Assembly: GCA_902531985.1 (NCBI GenBank)
Contig: CACAGG010000003.1
Span: forward strand, 1 to 54,869
Origin: an uncultured marine group III euryarchaeote
GTDB lineage: Archaea > Thermoplasmatota > Poseidoniia > MGIII > CG-Epi1
Direction: 5' to 3'
DNA: 54,869 bases
Positions 8,382 to 17,082 of the stretch are shown here, one piece after another (the stretch's first letter is position 1; the number at the start of each line of letters is the position of its first letter). The position numbers and the translations under genes are program-made. A model generated the notes under the pieces. That model did no database searches, was not told where the DNA came from, and worked only from the letters and a program-made list of their open reading frames with translations.

Positions 8382-9293
8382 ATGGGATCTGAAAACCTCC
8401 AGAGATCAATGGCGATTGCCATGTTTGGAGGAGTTGTAGTATCTTTTGCGCCTATTCTTTATGCACTTTCAGATGCAAATCCATTAACTGGAGCATTTTT
8501 CAGAATGGTTTACGCACTTCCTTTTCTTTTGATTATTATCTTGTTTAGGAAGGCAGAAGATACACGTTCTGTTAACACAAGATTAATTGCTCTTGTTGCA
8601 GGTTTTGCATTTTCTCTTGATTTCCTTGCTTACCACAGTACTGTTGATTGGATAGGAACGGGAATTGGTACTTTGATTGGTAATTCTCAAGTAATAATTG
8701 TAACGCTAATGAGTTGGCGGTTGTTTGGTGAAAGACCAAATTTATCGATACTAATTTCGTTGCCCATTGTGATGGTTGGATTAGTTCTCATATCGGGTGT
8801 TTTAGATGACGACCCTTATGGAGAATATCCAGTCCGAGGAGTGATTGCAGGAGTTTTTACAGCAATATTCTATTCAGCATTCTTAATTATCTATAGATTT
8901 GCTAACAGAGAATTAGCTCCTGCAGTAAATTTACAATTTGATTCAACAGCAGGATGTGCTCTTGGACTTCTGATTCTTAGTTTTTTACCTCTCAAGTCAA
9001 TCTATGTTGAACCAATTGATTTCGAACCTAAATTCCCTACTCATGGTTGGTTACTAGCTTTAGCTATTTTGAGTCAAGTTATGGGTTGGTTAGCTATTGC
9101 TCATTCTTTACCAAGATTACCTGCAGCTTACACTTCATTCGCAATTCTTCTTCAACCTACATTTACAATAATTTGGGGAATATTACTGTTAGCTGAATCA
9201 CCTTCTTTGCAGCAAGCCATAGGTATGTTTCTTATCCTCGGGTCAATAGTTGCAGTTACAACCAATGGTGCGGTAGAAAATGACACAAGCTGA
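8382..9293 (+). CDS. EamA/DMT-family transporter
   Basis: 303 residues with about ten hydrophobic helices in two repeated halves, as in the drug/metabolite transporter superfamily. It opens with a GGVVVSFAPILYAL first helix and the FFRMVYALPFLL second helix typical of EamA domains. The second half ends in the LLQPTFTIIWGILLLAESP signature. Substrate unknown; relatives export amino acids or metabolites. TTCATATA lies about 26 nt before ATG 8382, so the mRNA is probably leaderless. The gene overlaps the following SRPBCC gene by 14 nt, so the two are coupled. Confidence 0.93.
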   Translation: MGSENLQRSMAIAMFGGVVVSFAPILYALSDANPLTGAFFRMVYALPFLLIIILFRKAEDTRSVNTRLIALVAGFAFSLDFLAYHSTVDWIGTGIGTLIGNSQVIIVTLMSWRLFGERPNLSILISLPIVMVGLVLISGVLDDDPYGEYPVRGVIAGVFTAIFYSAFLIIYRFANRELAPAVNLQFDSTAGCALGLLILSFLPLKSIYVEPIDFEPKFPTHGWLLALAILSQVMGWLAIAHSLPRLPAAYTSFAILLQPTFTIIWGILLLAESPSLQQAIGMFLILGSIVAVTTNGAVENDTS

Positions 9294-9786
9294 AGATTAT
9301 ATTTGGGAGATTAATCGTGAAGTTCTCATTCATGCTCAAACTTCAAAAGTTTGGCATATTATTTCTTCAGAGGGGCATTTAGAAAAATTCCATCCTTTTT
9401 GTAAAAAAAATGAAGTCAAAGTATGGGACGGTTCTTCGCATGAAGATTCTATAGAATATTACAATAATCGTATTTTGTACCGTAATTTATATAATTGGTT
9501 TGAAGGTGAAGGGTTTGATTTAGTAATTGGAGACTCTAAAGGAAATGATTCTCATGTTTCTTGGAGGCTTTCAAAGACAGATCTGAATACTTTGGTATCA
9601 ATTACAATTAAGCCTTATATTTACAATAAAGGTAGTAAATTGAAGAATTTTATTCCATATTTTACCTTTATTAGACCAAAGTTGGCTAATTATCTTTACT
9701 CAGTTTTGATGGGTCTTAAGCACTATTCAGAAACAGATCAGAAGGTTGTAAGAGATCAGTTTGGTAGCCATTCTTGGTTTTCTTAG
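9280..9786 (+). CDS. SRPBCC (START-like) fold protein
   Basis: 168 residues. The N-terminal REVLIHAQTSKVWHIISS segment followed by strands with a conserved Trp-Arg pattern (SHVSWRLSK) is typical of the polyketide-cyclase/START-like SRPBCC superfamily, which binds hydrophobic ligands in a helix-grip fold. No clear catalytic residues. It overlaps the end of the transporter gene and is read in another frame, so it likely depends on the same mRNA. Ligand and role cannot be told from the sequence. Confidence 0.75.
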   Translation: MTQAEDYIWEINREVLIHAQTSKVWHIISSEGHLEKFHPFCKKNEVKVWDGSSHEDSIEYYNNRILYRNLYNWFEGEGFDLVIGDSKGNDSHVSWRLSKTDLNTLVSITIKPYIYNKGSKLKNFIPYFTFIRPKLANYLYSVLMGLKHYSETDQKVVRDQFGSHSWFS

Positions 9787-9823
9787 TCCAAAGCTTTATG
9801 AAAACCTGACTAAATTTGGTATC

Positions 9824-10012
9824 ATGCTCGAAGTAATGTGCATGGTTTGCAACGCTAAGCCTTTTGAGATAGAAATTCAGGAAGATAGTGAAGAAGTTCC
9901 TGATTTAAAGAAAGGAAATAAATATTGTTTGGATTGCTATAGTCCACTTCAAGAACAATTCAAATTGACATTAGAAGACGTAGCAGATATTTCTGCAGTT
10001 AGTAAAGACTAA
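9824..10012 (+). CDS. Small protein with two CxxC pairs (zinc-ribbon-like)
   Basis: 62 residues from ATG 9824. CMVC near the start and CLDC about 25 residues later form a four-cysteine zinc-ribbon-like site; the rest is acidic. A longer frame opens at 9761 inside the upstream gene. ATG 9824 is preferred because TTTATGA at about 9793-9801 lies 25-27 nt upstream, which fits a leaderless start. Family not recognised. It may bind zinc and act in transcription or as an adaptor, by analogy only. Confidence 0.65.
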   Translation: MLEVMCMVCNAKPFEIEIQEDSEEVPDLKKGNKYCLDCYSPLQEQFKLTLEDVADISAVSKD

Positions 10013-10101
10013 AATTAGCGCAAAACACGTCGATTTTTCTCGAGCGCGCGCGTAGGACAGACAAAATAAAAGGTATATATGTCCCTAGACACTAAGACTC
10101 C

Positions 10102-10257
10102 GTGAGTAAGATTGAAGAAAAGTTAGCCGATAAGGCTGAGCCGATTTTAGGATTCAGGCCTTCTTCTAAAGTAAAGAGAGGACGAATTGGCATTATAATT
10201 AGCATAATTTGCTTGGTTTATGTAATAATTGAATTAATCAGATCAGGTATAATTTAA
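10102..10257 (+). CDS. Small single-span membrane protein, GTG start
   Basis: 51 residues: a charged N-terminal half (SKIEEKLADKAEPILGF) followed by a basic KVKRGR stretch and one hydrophobic span of about 20 residues, ending in a short tail. Support for the GTG 10102 start comes from TATATAT at about 10073-10080, placed 25-27 nt ahead as in the leaderless genes of this window. Orientation is probably with the N-terminus inside (positive-inside rule). Not recognised; small Sec or energy-complex subunits look similar but no motif confirms that. Confidence 0.6.
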   Translation: MSKIEEKLADKAEPILGFRPSSKVKRGRIGIIISIICLVYVIIELIRSGII

Positions 10258-10270
10258 ATTTAACATAAAA

Positions 10271-10357
10271 TGGCGCCGAGGGCGAGATTTGAACTCGCGA
10301 GGGATTGCTCCCACGGGCTTTCCAGGCCCGCGCTATACCAGGCTAAGCGACCTCGGC
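10271..10357 (-). tRNA. tRNA-Ser (GGA)
   Basis: Minus-strand acceptor GCCGAGG pairs with CCTCGGC, discriminator G, encoded CCA (10273-10271). The anticodon arm CGGGC-CTGGAAA-GCCCG has anticodon GGA. The long variable arm (GGGA...TCCC) marks a class II tRNA, and with discriminator G it is serine. The T arm CGAG-TTCAAAT-CTCG is intact. Confidence 0.96.
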
Positions 10358-10453
10358 TGAGTTACTTCACACAGTAGGGGGGTTTTACAATTATTCGAAG
10401 GCATACGTTTATTACGAGACCTTTCGCCTGAATAGACAGCTATAGAGGTAATT

Positions 10454-10771
10454 TTGGACGAAGATGAATACGTGATGACAGAAGAGCAGCAAAGAATTCA
10501 TGATGAAAAAATGAAGAATTTGAAGATTAGAACTGCATCAGTAATTGAGATGTTAAAAGAAACATATTTTCCAGGTCATTCAACAACAGCTAAACGTGTC
10601 ATAGAGCGTCATTTAATTAGAGAATTTGGACTAAAGCCTCGCGAAGCAACTTATCACGGTGGTTTGATTATTGATGCTTTACATCAGAGAGGTATAATCG
10701 AACATGTTCCCGAAGATACAGCACGAAATGCTTTGTTTAGAGTTAATCTAAGAGTTTTGCAGAAAGCTTAG
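10454..10771 (+). CDS. Small predicted winged-helix-like protein
   Basis: 105 residues, soluble, mostly helical, with an arrangement like a winged helix: TAKRVIERHLIREFGLKPREA, then a recognition-like helix and HQRGIIEHVP...ALFRVNL as a possible wing. The start TTG 10454 is supported by GAGGT (10445-10449) four bases upstream. ATG 10475 is an alternative that loses seven residues. Family not recognised. Its stop TAG overlaps the convergent coaBC stop in the tetranucleotide TTAG (10768-10771). Confidence 0.65.
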   Translation: MDEDEYVMTEEQQRIHDEKMKNLKIRTASVIEMLKETYFPGHSTTAKRVIERHLIREFGLKPREATYHGGLIIDALHQRGIIEHVPEDTARNALFRVNLRVLQKA

Positions 10772-11949
10772 ATCTCAGAAGATATTTTTTCAAGTATTTC
10801 TTTAGATAAGTCAAATTTATTTCCTTCTGTCCAATTAGTATTTTTCTTATCTATAATTGCTATTTTACTGCTCTTAGCTCCCATTGCCTCAGAATAATTA
10901 GCAATCACGCAGTCAGAATGTTTGAGAAGTTTTTTTGCCTTTTCAGTTAGTTCTTTTTCTTTAATATTAGAACCTAATTTGAAGGAATACAAAATTCCCT
11001 TGTGTTTCTTTCGAATACTATCTATTATTTTAGGAGCCTTTTTCATTTTGAGAGAAATAGGTTTTGAAGAATCTAATTTTCCTTTTGTTTTTGTCGGTAT
11101 AAAATCAGACAGAGCTGCAGGCATTATGACTGCATCATATTTTTTCATACTCTTAATCATATCTTTTAATTTTGCAAGGGTATCAAATCGTTTAGTCTCT
11201 ACCCATTCTCCAGGTTGGTGAATTGCATTACCTAACCATAATTCAACATTGGAACCCATTGCAAAGGCAGTTTCTGATAAGGCCGTAGCCATGAATCCGC
11301 TTGATTTATTAGTAACAACTCGCACGTCATCGATTGGTTCGCTACTTCCTCCCCCTATCACTAATATTTTTTTTCCAACTAAATTATTTGGTCCAGTAAC
11401 TTTGCAAACCTCAGCTACTATTCTTTCCTTAGAAGGTAACTTTGCTTTACCTTCTACCAGTATTGGTTCAATAACAGTACCTATTTTTTTAATATTCTGA
11501 AGGTTTTTTTGAACAATTGAAGATTTAGACATATTGCTGTCCATTGCTGGTGCAACAATCAGAGGTGTTTTTGCTCCAATACAAGTCAATGCAACTAACA
11601 TAGGAGGGTTATCTCCAATGCCATTGATCATCTTACCCAAACTAGTTGCGCAACACGGCGCTATGAGTAGTAAATCAGCTTCATGTCCTGCGATTACATG
11701 TTCAACTTGTCCAGTAATTTCTTTGATGATTGGTTTTCCACAAGCAAATTCAAGTGCTTTTTCACCTACTAATTCAAGAGCAGCTCGATTTGCAACAATT
11801 GTTACGTCTGCTCCATATCTCAGAAGTTCTCTTGCTATTCCAACAGTTTCTACGCATGAAACAGATCCAGTTACACCCAGCCAAATCTTCTTTCCTTTGA
11901 GATAATCCCCTTTAGGAGTTACATTGTTGGCCGGATGGTTTGGGTTCAT
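10768..11949 (-). CDS. coaBC: Phosphopantothenoylcysteine decarboxylase/phosphopantothenate-cysteine ligase
   Basis: 393 residues, a fusion of CoaC and CoaB in coenzyme A synthesis. The N-terminal flavin-binding decarboxylase half has GVTGSVSCVE, the APCCATSLGKMINGIGDN loop (variant of PASANT) and APAMDSNM. The C-terminal ligase half begins at about residue 185 with the Rossmann-like ILVIGGGSSEPIDDVRVVTN, and later NKSSGFMATALSE and the lysine-rich LKMKKAPKI. It is last in a minus-strand operon, two bases after the winged-helix gene, with AAGGA upstream of its ATG. The coupling to a regulator gene is notable but its meaning is unknown. Confidence 0.95.
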   Translation of the reverse strand: MNPNHPANNVTPKGDYLKGKKIWLGVTGSVSCVETVGIARELLRYGADVTIVANRAALELVGEKALEFACGKPIIKEITGQVEHVIAGHEADLLLIAPCCATSLGKMINGIGDNPPMLVALTCIGAKTPLIVAPAMDSNMSKSSIVQKNLQNIKKIGTVIEPILVEGKAKLPSKERIVAEVCKVTGPNNLVGKKILVIGGGSSEPIDDVRVVTNKSSGFMATALSETAFAMGSNVELWLGNAIHQPGEWVETKRFDTLAKLKDMIKSMKKYDAVIMPAALSDFIPTKTKGKLDSSKPISLKMKKAPKIIDSIRKKHKGILYSFKLGSNIKEKELTEKAKKLLKHSDCVIANYSEAMGAKSSKIAIIDKKNTNWTEGNKFDLSKEILEKISSEI

Positions 11950-11950
11950 A

Positions 11951-12844
11951 TCATTCCTTCAATTTAGTTATTGTCTTTTTGTATTTATCTAGTACTAATT
12001 CAGTTTGGGTTTCAATTTTCTGCCATCCCTTCTTTAGTGATCCCAATCTCAAATGGAATGCACTGGTAGGAGGTCCTCCGTCTGCAGCTCTACATCTTTC
12101 AATAAGTCCTAATGAAATTAGTCGATTCAAGTGCCTATATGCAGTAGGCCTAGTTGTTTCAATCCAAGCAGCGATTTCCTCGGCAGTCCATGCCCTATCA
12201 GGACGCTGAAAGAAGCATTCGTCTAAGATTTTGTATGGCATTGATTCGTGATACGGATAATGATGGTTTGATAGAAGTCCAATTCCTCTTCCAATTGCGC
12301 TTAAGTCGCTTTCGTAGCTTTCTTCTTCATCTCTCCTAATTTCTCTTAGCTCGATTTCAAAAGCTTCTTCTTTATCTAGCAAAATCATACCATCAGGTAC
12401 AACCTCTTTTGATTCCTTTAAAGTGTTATTCAAATTATTAATAATTTCACGGTATGTTTCAAGACATATTCGAGCTCTATTTTCAACACCAGACCAAGCT
12501 TTTTCTAGGTCATAATGCCATAATCTTACTTTTTTTGGATCTTCAGCTTTTCCAGGAAAGTCTTCAGTCAAAAAGCCTACTTCTCTTAACCATTGTAAAT
12601 GTCTGTAAACTCCTTGTAATGGAACTCCTAATTCTTTTGCAATTTCAGATGTTGTCCAAGATTTGTCGGGCTTTGGTATCAAACATTTTGTAAATAATAA
12701 AATTCCAGTTTTAGCTCTTTTTGTTTCTTTGGCTTTTGGTCCATCAGTTCCTAAGAACCCAATTGCTTGTAAGAAATCTGAAACTAATAGTTCCTTAGAA
12801 GACCCGTAAGATTCATTCAAATTTCGTATTCTTAGTTTAAACAT
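11951..12844 (-). CDS. Transcription regulator with two winged-helix domains
   Basis: 297 residues. Two similar halves each contain an HTH: SWTTSEIAKELGVPLQGVYR at about 60-80 and AWTAEEIAAWIETTRPTAYR in the C-terminal half. Both are followed by HLxxLxxxGF/GLI. The duplication suggests that one chain covers a whole operator. ATG 12844 (MFKLRIRN) was chosen because it forms TAATG with the TPR gene stop; a weaker in-frame codon lies three residues upstream. It sits between a TPR membrane protein and coaBC in one operon. Target genes cannot be told from this sequence. Confidence 0.85.
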   Translation of the reverse strand: MFKLRIRNLNESYGSSKELLVSDFLQAIGFLGTDGPKAKETKRAKTGILLFTKCLIPKPDKSWTTSEIAKELGVPLQGVYRHLQWLREVGFLTEDFPGKAEDPKKVRLWHYDLEKAWSGVENRARICLETYREIINNLNNTLKESKEVVPDGMILLDKEEAFEIELREIRRDEEESYESDLSAIGRGIGLLSNHHYPYHESMPYKILDECFFQRPDRAWTAEEIAAWIETTRPTAYRHLNRLISLGLIERCRAADGGPPTSAFHLRLGSLKKGWQKIETQTELVLDKYKKTITKLKE

Positions 12845-14712
12845 TATTCCCACTCTTTAGCATCTAATTTTTCTAAAATTTTAGCTTTAAATTTCCTAGC
12901 TTTTTGATTTCCAGGATTAATGGCAAGTAGCTTGTGTATGTCTCCCATAGCATCTCCTAATTTCTTTGATTCAAAATGAGCCTCAGCTCTTTCCCACAAA
13001 GCAATTTCATCCTCAGAATCAATTTCTAATATTCTAGATAGAGCCATAATCAAAAGTTCAGCTTTGTCTTGAGCTTTGTAAACTTTAGTTAATTTTCTCC
13101 ATCCGCGTTTTAAATCAGGTCTGATGTTAACAGCTCTTGAGTATCCTTTTGAATCTGCTCTTTCATAATCACCTAGGCCGAAATAAATGTCTCCTCTGAC
13201 CATGTAAGGCCTGTAGTCTTCTTTTAGAATTGCAATTGATTTTTCAACAGATTTTAATGCATCTTTAATTTTCCCTAATTTAGATTGAGATCTTCCTAAT
13301 CCGAGATGTGCTAATCCATGATTGCATTCTAATTCTAAAGCAATTAGATAACTTTCTTCGGCTTCATCTAATTTTTCGAGTCTTTCCTTGGTCTGAGCTA
13401 ACCTTAGCCATGCACTTCCATGTGTGTATTCTATCTCTGTAGCGTTTTGGAAGCATATTTCAGCTTCAATCCATTGTTTTAATTTCCGATGTAAATTGCC
13501 TTTTTCAAACCATATTTCTTCATTTTTCTCTTCAATTTCAAGAGCCATTGAGTAGTAGGTGATTGATCGATCGTATTCTCTGTGACCAGTCAATGCTCTT
13601 GCTTTGCTTAGCCACATTCTTGCATCATGCATCAAAACACCGTCGCGCTGAGCTCGACTCATTAATCGATTTGAAACGTCTAAGGATTTGCTAGGATATC
13701 CGGTTTCTAAGAACTCACTTGCTTCATTAAGCATACTTTCTCTTGCTTCTCTGTCAGTCCTTCGAAGGATAAACAATAATCCAGACCCAGTCATTGGCAG
13801 CCCACCTCCTAAGAATCCTCCAGAAGCCAGATTTGGTTCAATTAACCATCCAATTCCTGCCAATCCAGAAATGTAACAACCTATTACGAAACCAGCCAAT
13901 TGGTATCTTCTATGATGCAGCCCCGCTAATCCAAGTCCCAAGAATAATAGCGGTATCAATAGGAGCCAAACAGACTCTTCAATCCATTCAAAGGCAGACA
14001 TAAGGAGAACAATTGTAAGTATTAGAGATCCTCCAAAAGAGATGGCTAAAGCATAGCCAATCAATGTACGCTGTAATAATCCTAATCCATAGATTAGCAT
14101 TACAACTCCTAAACTACCTGCAAAGACTGCAACAGCAGTTATAGCCCTTAAAGAATCTACATTTACAGGATTACAATTTTCTTCTCTAAATTCGATGAGG
14201 CAAGGATTTTGGCTCAATTCATAAAACATTACAAAAACAGTTAGTAAAACACTTCCAGCAGATAATATAAATCCAGAAATGCGTACATCTTTGTTCTGAT
14301 TTATTTCAATATTATAAACATTATATGAGATTAGAACTCCCAATGCACAGCCTAATAGCAGAACAAATGATAAAACAGTTCCAAAATATTCTAAGTAAGT
14401 GTAATTCGTGACATTCCATACGATGAAATTAATAATACTAATTAAGAAAACAACTAACGTTCCAATTACAACATTTCTACTTTTACCATCTAAATATTTG
14501 ATAAGAGCATTGATATTTCTTACGAAGAAAGGATCCTCTTCCTCCTCTTCTTCTTCAGGACTCAACTTTTTAGAATAATCTATCGGCAATTGAGGCTTAC
14601 TATCTTCATCTTCAAATTCAATATTTTCAGCATTTTCAATAATCTCATCAATGATTTCTTCAACGATCTCTTCGTCGTTATTTTCTTCAGCTAATTTGCT
14701 CTCTTCAGTCAT
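12844..14712 (-). CDS. Membrane protein with C-terminal TPR repeats
   Basis: 622 residues. A very acidic N-terminal tail of about 70 residues precedes a membrane domain with roughly eight hydrophobic segments (about 80-310). The last ~270 residues form tetratricopeptide repeats, visible as repeated patterns such as YYSMALEIEEKNEEIWFEKG, AEICFQNATEIEYTHGSAWL and AEESYLIALELECNHGLAHL. The TPR part is probably cytoplasmic and binds partners. ATG 14712 has AAGGT just upstream; an in-frame codon 12 residues earlier has no such site. It is the first gene of the operon with the double winged-helix protein. Family function unknown. Confidence 0.8.
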   Translation of the reverse strand: MTEESKLAEENNDEEIVEEIIDEIIENAENIEFEDEDSKPQLPIDYSKKLSPEEEEEEEDPFFVRNINALIKYLDGKSRNVVIGTLVVFLISIINFIVWNVTNYTYLEYFGTVLSFVLLLGCALGVLISYNVYNIEINQNKDVRISGFILSAGSVLLTVFVMFYELSQNPCLIEFREENCNPVNVDSLRAITAVAVFAGSLGVVMLIYGLGLLQRTLIGYALAISFGGSLILTIVLLMSAFEWIEESVWLLLIPLLFLGLGLAGLHHRRYQLAGFVIGCYISGLAGIGWLIEPNLASGGFLGGGLPMTGSGLLFILRRTDREARESMLNEASEFLETGYPSKSLDVSNRLMSRAQRDGVLMHDARMWLSKARALTGHREYDRSITYYSMALEIEEKNEEIWFEKGNLHRKLKQWIEAEICFQNATEIEYTHGSAWLRLAQTKERLEKLDEAEESYLIALELECNHGLAHLGLGRSQSKLGKIKDALKSVEKSIAILKEDYRPYMVRGDIYFGLGDYERADSKGYSRAVNIRPDLKRGWRKLTKVYKAQDKAELLIMALSRILEIDSEDEIALWERAEAHFESKKLGDAMGDIHKLLAINPGNQKARKFKAKILEKLDAKEWE

Positions 14713-14773
14713 GCTACCTTGTAAAGATATAATGGTAATATAATGCAAGTATTAAAACTGATTGCTTGCCGAT

Positions 14774-15481
14774 TTAGTGACAGCCGCAGCCGCCACCGCC
14801 ATTCTGTTGGGCTGGACTTGCCGAGGTACTACAGCTACCGCCGCTACCTCCACTACTGCAACCACAGCCGCCTCCAGTATTCTGTTGAGGAAGTGGTTGA
14901 GTATAGTAGGGATTCACTCCTTCTGAGTGATTTGTTAAATCTACAATTTCATTTATTTCATCTATTTTTGCAACAATATAGGATTCAACTCCTTGCTTCA
15001 ATGTTACACTAGATGCACTACATCCTTGGCAACCTCCACCCATTGTTACGTATGCTTTTCCATCTTTTACATTGTGAAGAGTAATTATCCCTCCATGAGA
15101 TGCAATGCTAGGATTAACATCATTTCTGATTAATTCGTTAACTTGATCAAACAAGACGCTATTTCCTGCACTCATAACCTCTTCAGTTACTGCAGGTTCA
15201 CCGCTCTTAATTTGGTCTCTAATTACCCCGCCGATTTCTTTTCCGACAGCAGGCCAACTTTCGATATTATCTCCAGTTAGAGTAACTACTTGTCCGGAAA
15301 TATTGACTTCAGCAATATATGGTAAATCTAAAAGATTCTTAGCTAAAGGAGCATTTTCAGTGTCAGATTCTAAGTTAAAAGATACTGATGCCCTTGAAAG
15401 AACTTCACTATCAAGCACAAATCTGCATTTCTGTGGATCTGCAGTTGGCTCTCCTCGGATTCTAATCTCCTGTGCTAACAT
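14774..15481 (-). CDS. Nfu-type Fe-S cluster scaffold with Cys-Gly tail
   Basis: 235 residues. The N-terminal ~85 residues match the Nfu_N domain (DPQKCRFVLD, NAPLAKNLLDLP). The NifU C-terminal domain follows with GGGCQGCSAS; Cys151 and Cys154 are the bridging-cluster ligands. The tail is unusual: Gly/Ser-rich with several CGC and single Cys residues plus a final His, perhaps a second metal site. Role: assembly or delivery of Fe-S clusters. It lies 39 bp downstream of the HCF101-like Mrp gene on the same strand, another Fe-S carrier, so they probably work together. Confidence 0.9.
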   Translation of the reverse strand: MLAQEIRIRGEPTADPQKCRFVLDSEVLSRASVSFNLESDTENAPLAKNLLDLPYIAEVNISGQVVTLTGDNIESWPAVGKEIGGVIRDQIKSGEPAVTEEVMSAGNSVLFDQVNELIRNDVNPSIASHGGIITLHNVKDGKAYVTMGGGCQGCSASSVTLKQGVESYIVAKIDEINEIVDLTNHSEGVNPYYTQPLPQQNTGGGCGCSSGGSGGSCSTSASPAQQNGGGGCGCH

Positions 15482-15520
15482 ATATGTTTAAAATTGAAAT
15501 AGATTAATAAGATTTGCCCT

Positions 15521-16894
15521 CTAAACTTCGAAGGAGGCTTTCTCAACAGCTTCTTCACCCATTTTACGTAAAAATGAGAAGGTGTATATTCCGGCACCAG
15601 CCCCCGGACTTGGGTCATCAAAGGAGAATCTAACTCCATATCTGCCAACAGGTGCAGATTCCAAAATTTTCACATTTGCAGGCACGTCTTCTTCTTTAAT
15701 CAATTTTTCTCCAGTTACTTCATCGACACAATGCGCACAAGGACACATATACCTTACATTAAACGCTGAAATTATGTGTTCCACATTATCTTGCCATTTG
15801 ATCACTAAAGTTTGTCCATCGTTGGTAATATTCATTTCCTGAGGGGCAAAAGGAGATAGTTCTTCGTTAGTAACTACAACCATTGCTTCTACAGCGATCA
15901 AAGAGGCGATACTTTGGATATTTTCATCTGTAACAAATTTACCTTCATCCATTGCTTCTCTTAATTCTTGTTTAATTGATATTTTACCAAGTAACGGTAA
16001 ATCAAATTCTTCTGCAGCTGAAGTTCCTCCACCTTCACCAAAAATATGGAAAACTTCGTCAGATCCAGGTGGAGTAAAACCAGCCATGTTCTCTATAATT
16101 CCTAGAATTGGAATTTTGACCTGCTGGAACATTCTTAATCCTTTTTCAGCTATTGTATGCGCAACTTCCTGAGGAGTTGTTACAATTACGGCACCAGTTA
16201 AAGGAACAGACTGCGACAATGTCAGTTGAATATCTCCCGTACCTGGTGGCATATCTACGAATAAATAATCTAAGTCTCCCCAGTCAACAGCTCCTAAGAA
16301 TTGTTGTACAAGTTGTGAAGCAATTGGCCCCCTCCAGACCACTGGCGTATCTTTGTTAGCAAGGAATCCCATTGACATGATTTTCATACCATGAGCTTCT
16401 ACAGGTTCCAAAACACCTTCATTTGCACCACTTAGCTGATGATCACCTAAACCAACCATGTTAGGAATACTTGGTCCATAAACATCAACATCTAGAATTC
16501 CAACTTTTGCTCCGGCGTTTGCAAATGCTTCAGCAATACAAACAGTTACGGTAGATTTTCCAACACCACCTTTTCCAGATGCAATTGCAATAATGTTCTT
16601 TACACCTCTCAAAGAATTTGGAGTATTGGGTGCATTTAGTGAAGGTAATTTTTGAACTTGCCAATCTTTTTTTATCTCTATTTCACCGATATTTGCTACA
16701 TCTTTTAGTGCATCACGACATTTCTGGGCAAGTTCGTCATGGTTTGGCATAAGAGGTGCAGGTAATCTAAGTGAGAATCGTAGCGTATCATTCCCAATTG
16801 TCATTCCTTTAACATAGCCCAAGGTAATGATGTCTTTTTTGAAATAAGAATCTTTTACCGTGGCTAATGCATCAGTTACTTCTTTTGCATCCAT
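15521..16894 (-). CDS. HCF101-like Fe-S carrier: MIP18 (DUF59) - Mrp ATPase - DUF971
   Basis: 457 residues with three domains. Residues 1-80 are a MIP18/DUF59 domain. Residues 98-340 are the Mrp/Nbp35 P-loop ATPase with IASGKGGVGKS (deviant Walker A, 105-114) and DMPPGTGD. From about 360 there is a DUF971 (GBBH-like N-terminal) domain with RYMCPCAHCVDEVTGEK. The CxxC usual in Mrp after ENM is absent: ENMAGFTPPGSDEVFHIFG has no cysteine. Plant plastid HCF101 has this same domain order and a similar CVDExTGE motif. Role: transfer of 4Fe-4S clusters. Nfu follows downstream; 5S rRNA lies upstream on the same strand with its own T-run terminator. Confidence 0.92.
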   Translation of the reverse strand: MDAKEVTDALATVKDSYFKKDIITLGYVKGMTIGNDTLRFSLRLPAPLMPNHDELAQKCRDALKDVANIGEIEIKKDWQVQKLPSLNAPNTPNSLRGVKNIIAIASGKGGVGKSTVTVCIAEAFANAGAKVGILDVDVYGPSIPNMVGLGDHQLSGANEGVLEPVEAHGMKIMSMGFLANKDTPVVWRGPIASQLVQQFLGAVDWGDLDYLFVDMPPGTGDIQLTLSQSVPLTGAVIVTTPQEVAHTIAEKGLRMFQQVKIPILGIIENMAGFTPPGSDEVFHIFGEGGGTSAAEEFDLPLLGKISIKQELREAMDEGKFVTDENIQSIASLIAVEAMVVVTNEELSPFAPQEMNITNDGQTLVIKWQDNVEHIISAFNVRYMCPCAHCVDEVTGEKLIKEEDVPANVKILESAPVGRYGVRFSFDDPSPGAGAGIYTFSFLRKMGEEAVEKASFEV

Positions 16895-16936
16895 GTTTCG
16901 ATATTCAACTAGTGTGTCTATATGGAAGTTATCTTG

Positions 16937-16943
16937 AAAAAAA
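16937..16943 (-). terminator. T-run terminator of 5S rRNA
   Basis: Seven consecutive A on the plus strand, read as T on the minus strand, directly after the 3' end of 5S rRNA. Confidence 0.65.
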
Positions 16944-17062
16944 GTTGACGGCGTACTCGAGTTTCCGTGGGCTCGCGCACCACAGTACCATCGAATACGC
17001 GGGTGGGCTTAACTTCCGTGTTCGGAAAGGGAACGGGTGATCACCACCGCTATGGCCGTCAG
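16944..17062 (-). rRNA. rrf: 5S ribosomal RNA
   Basis: About 119 nt on the minus strand. Helix I pairs TGACGGC with GCCGTCA at the two ends. The interior has the conserved CCCGTTCC...CCGAACACGGAAGTTAAGCCC pattern of 5S rRNA and the GGTACTGTGGTG region. No 16S or 23S lies beside it, so it is transcribed alone, from a TATA element at 17083-17093 and stopping at a T run. Ends are accurate to a few bases. Confidence 0.93.
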
Positions 17063-17082
17063 ACGATTTGCGATTTAGAGGC

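Noticed and set aside
10013-10101. GC-rich CGAGCGCGCGCG patch as a possible RNA gene
   Set aside because: Too short, with no stable conserved fold recognisable; followed directly by the promoter of the small membrane gene.
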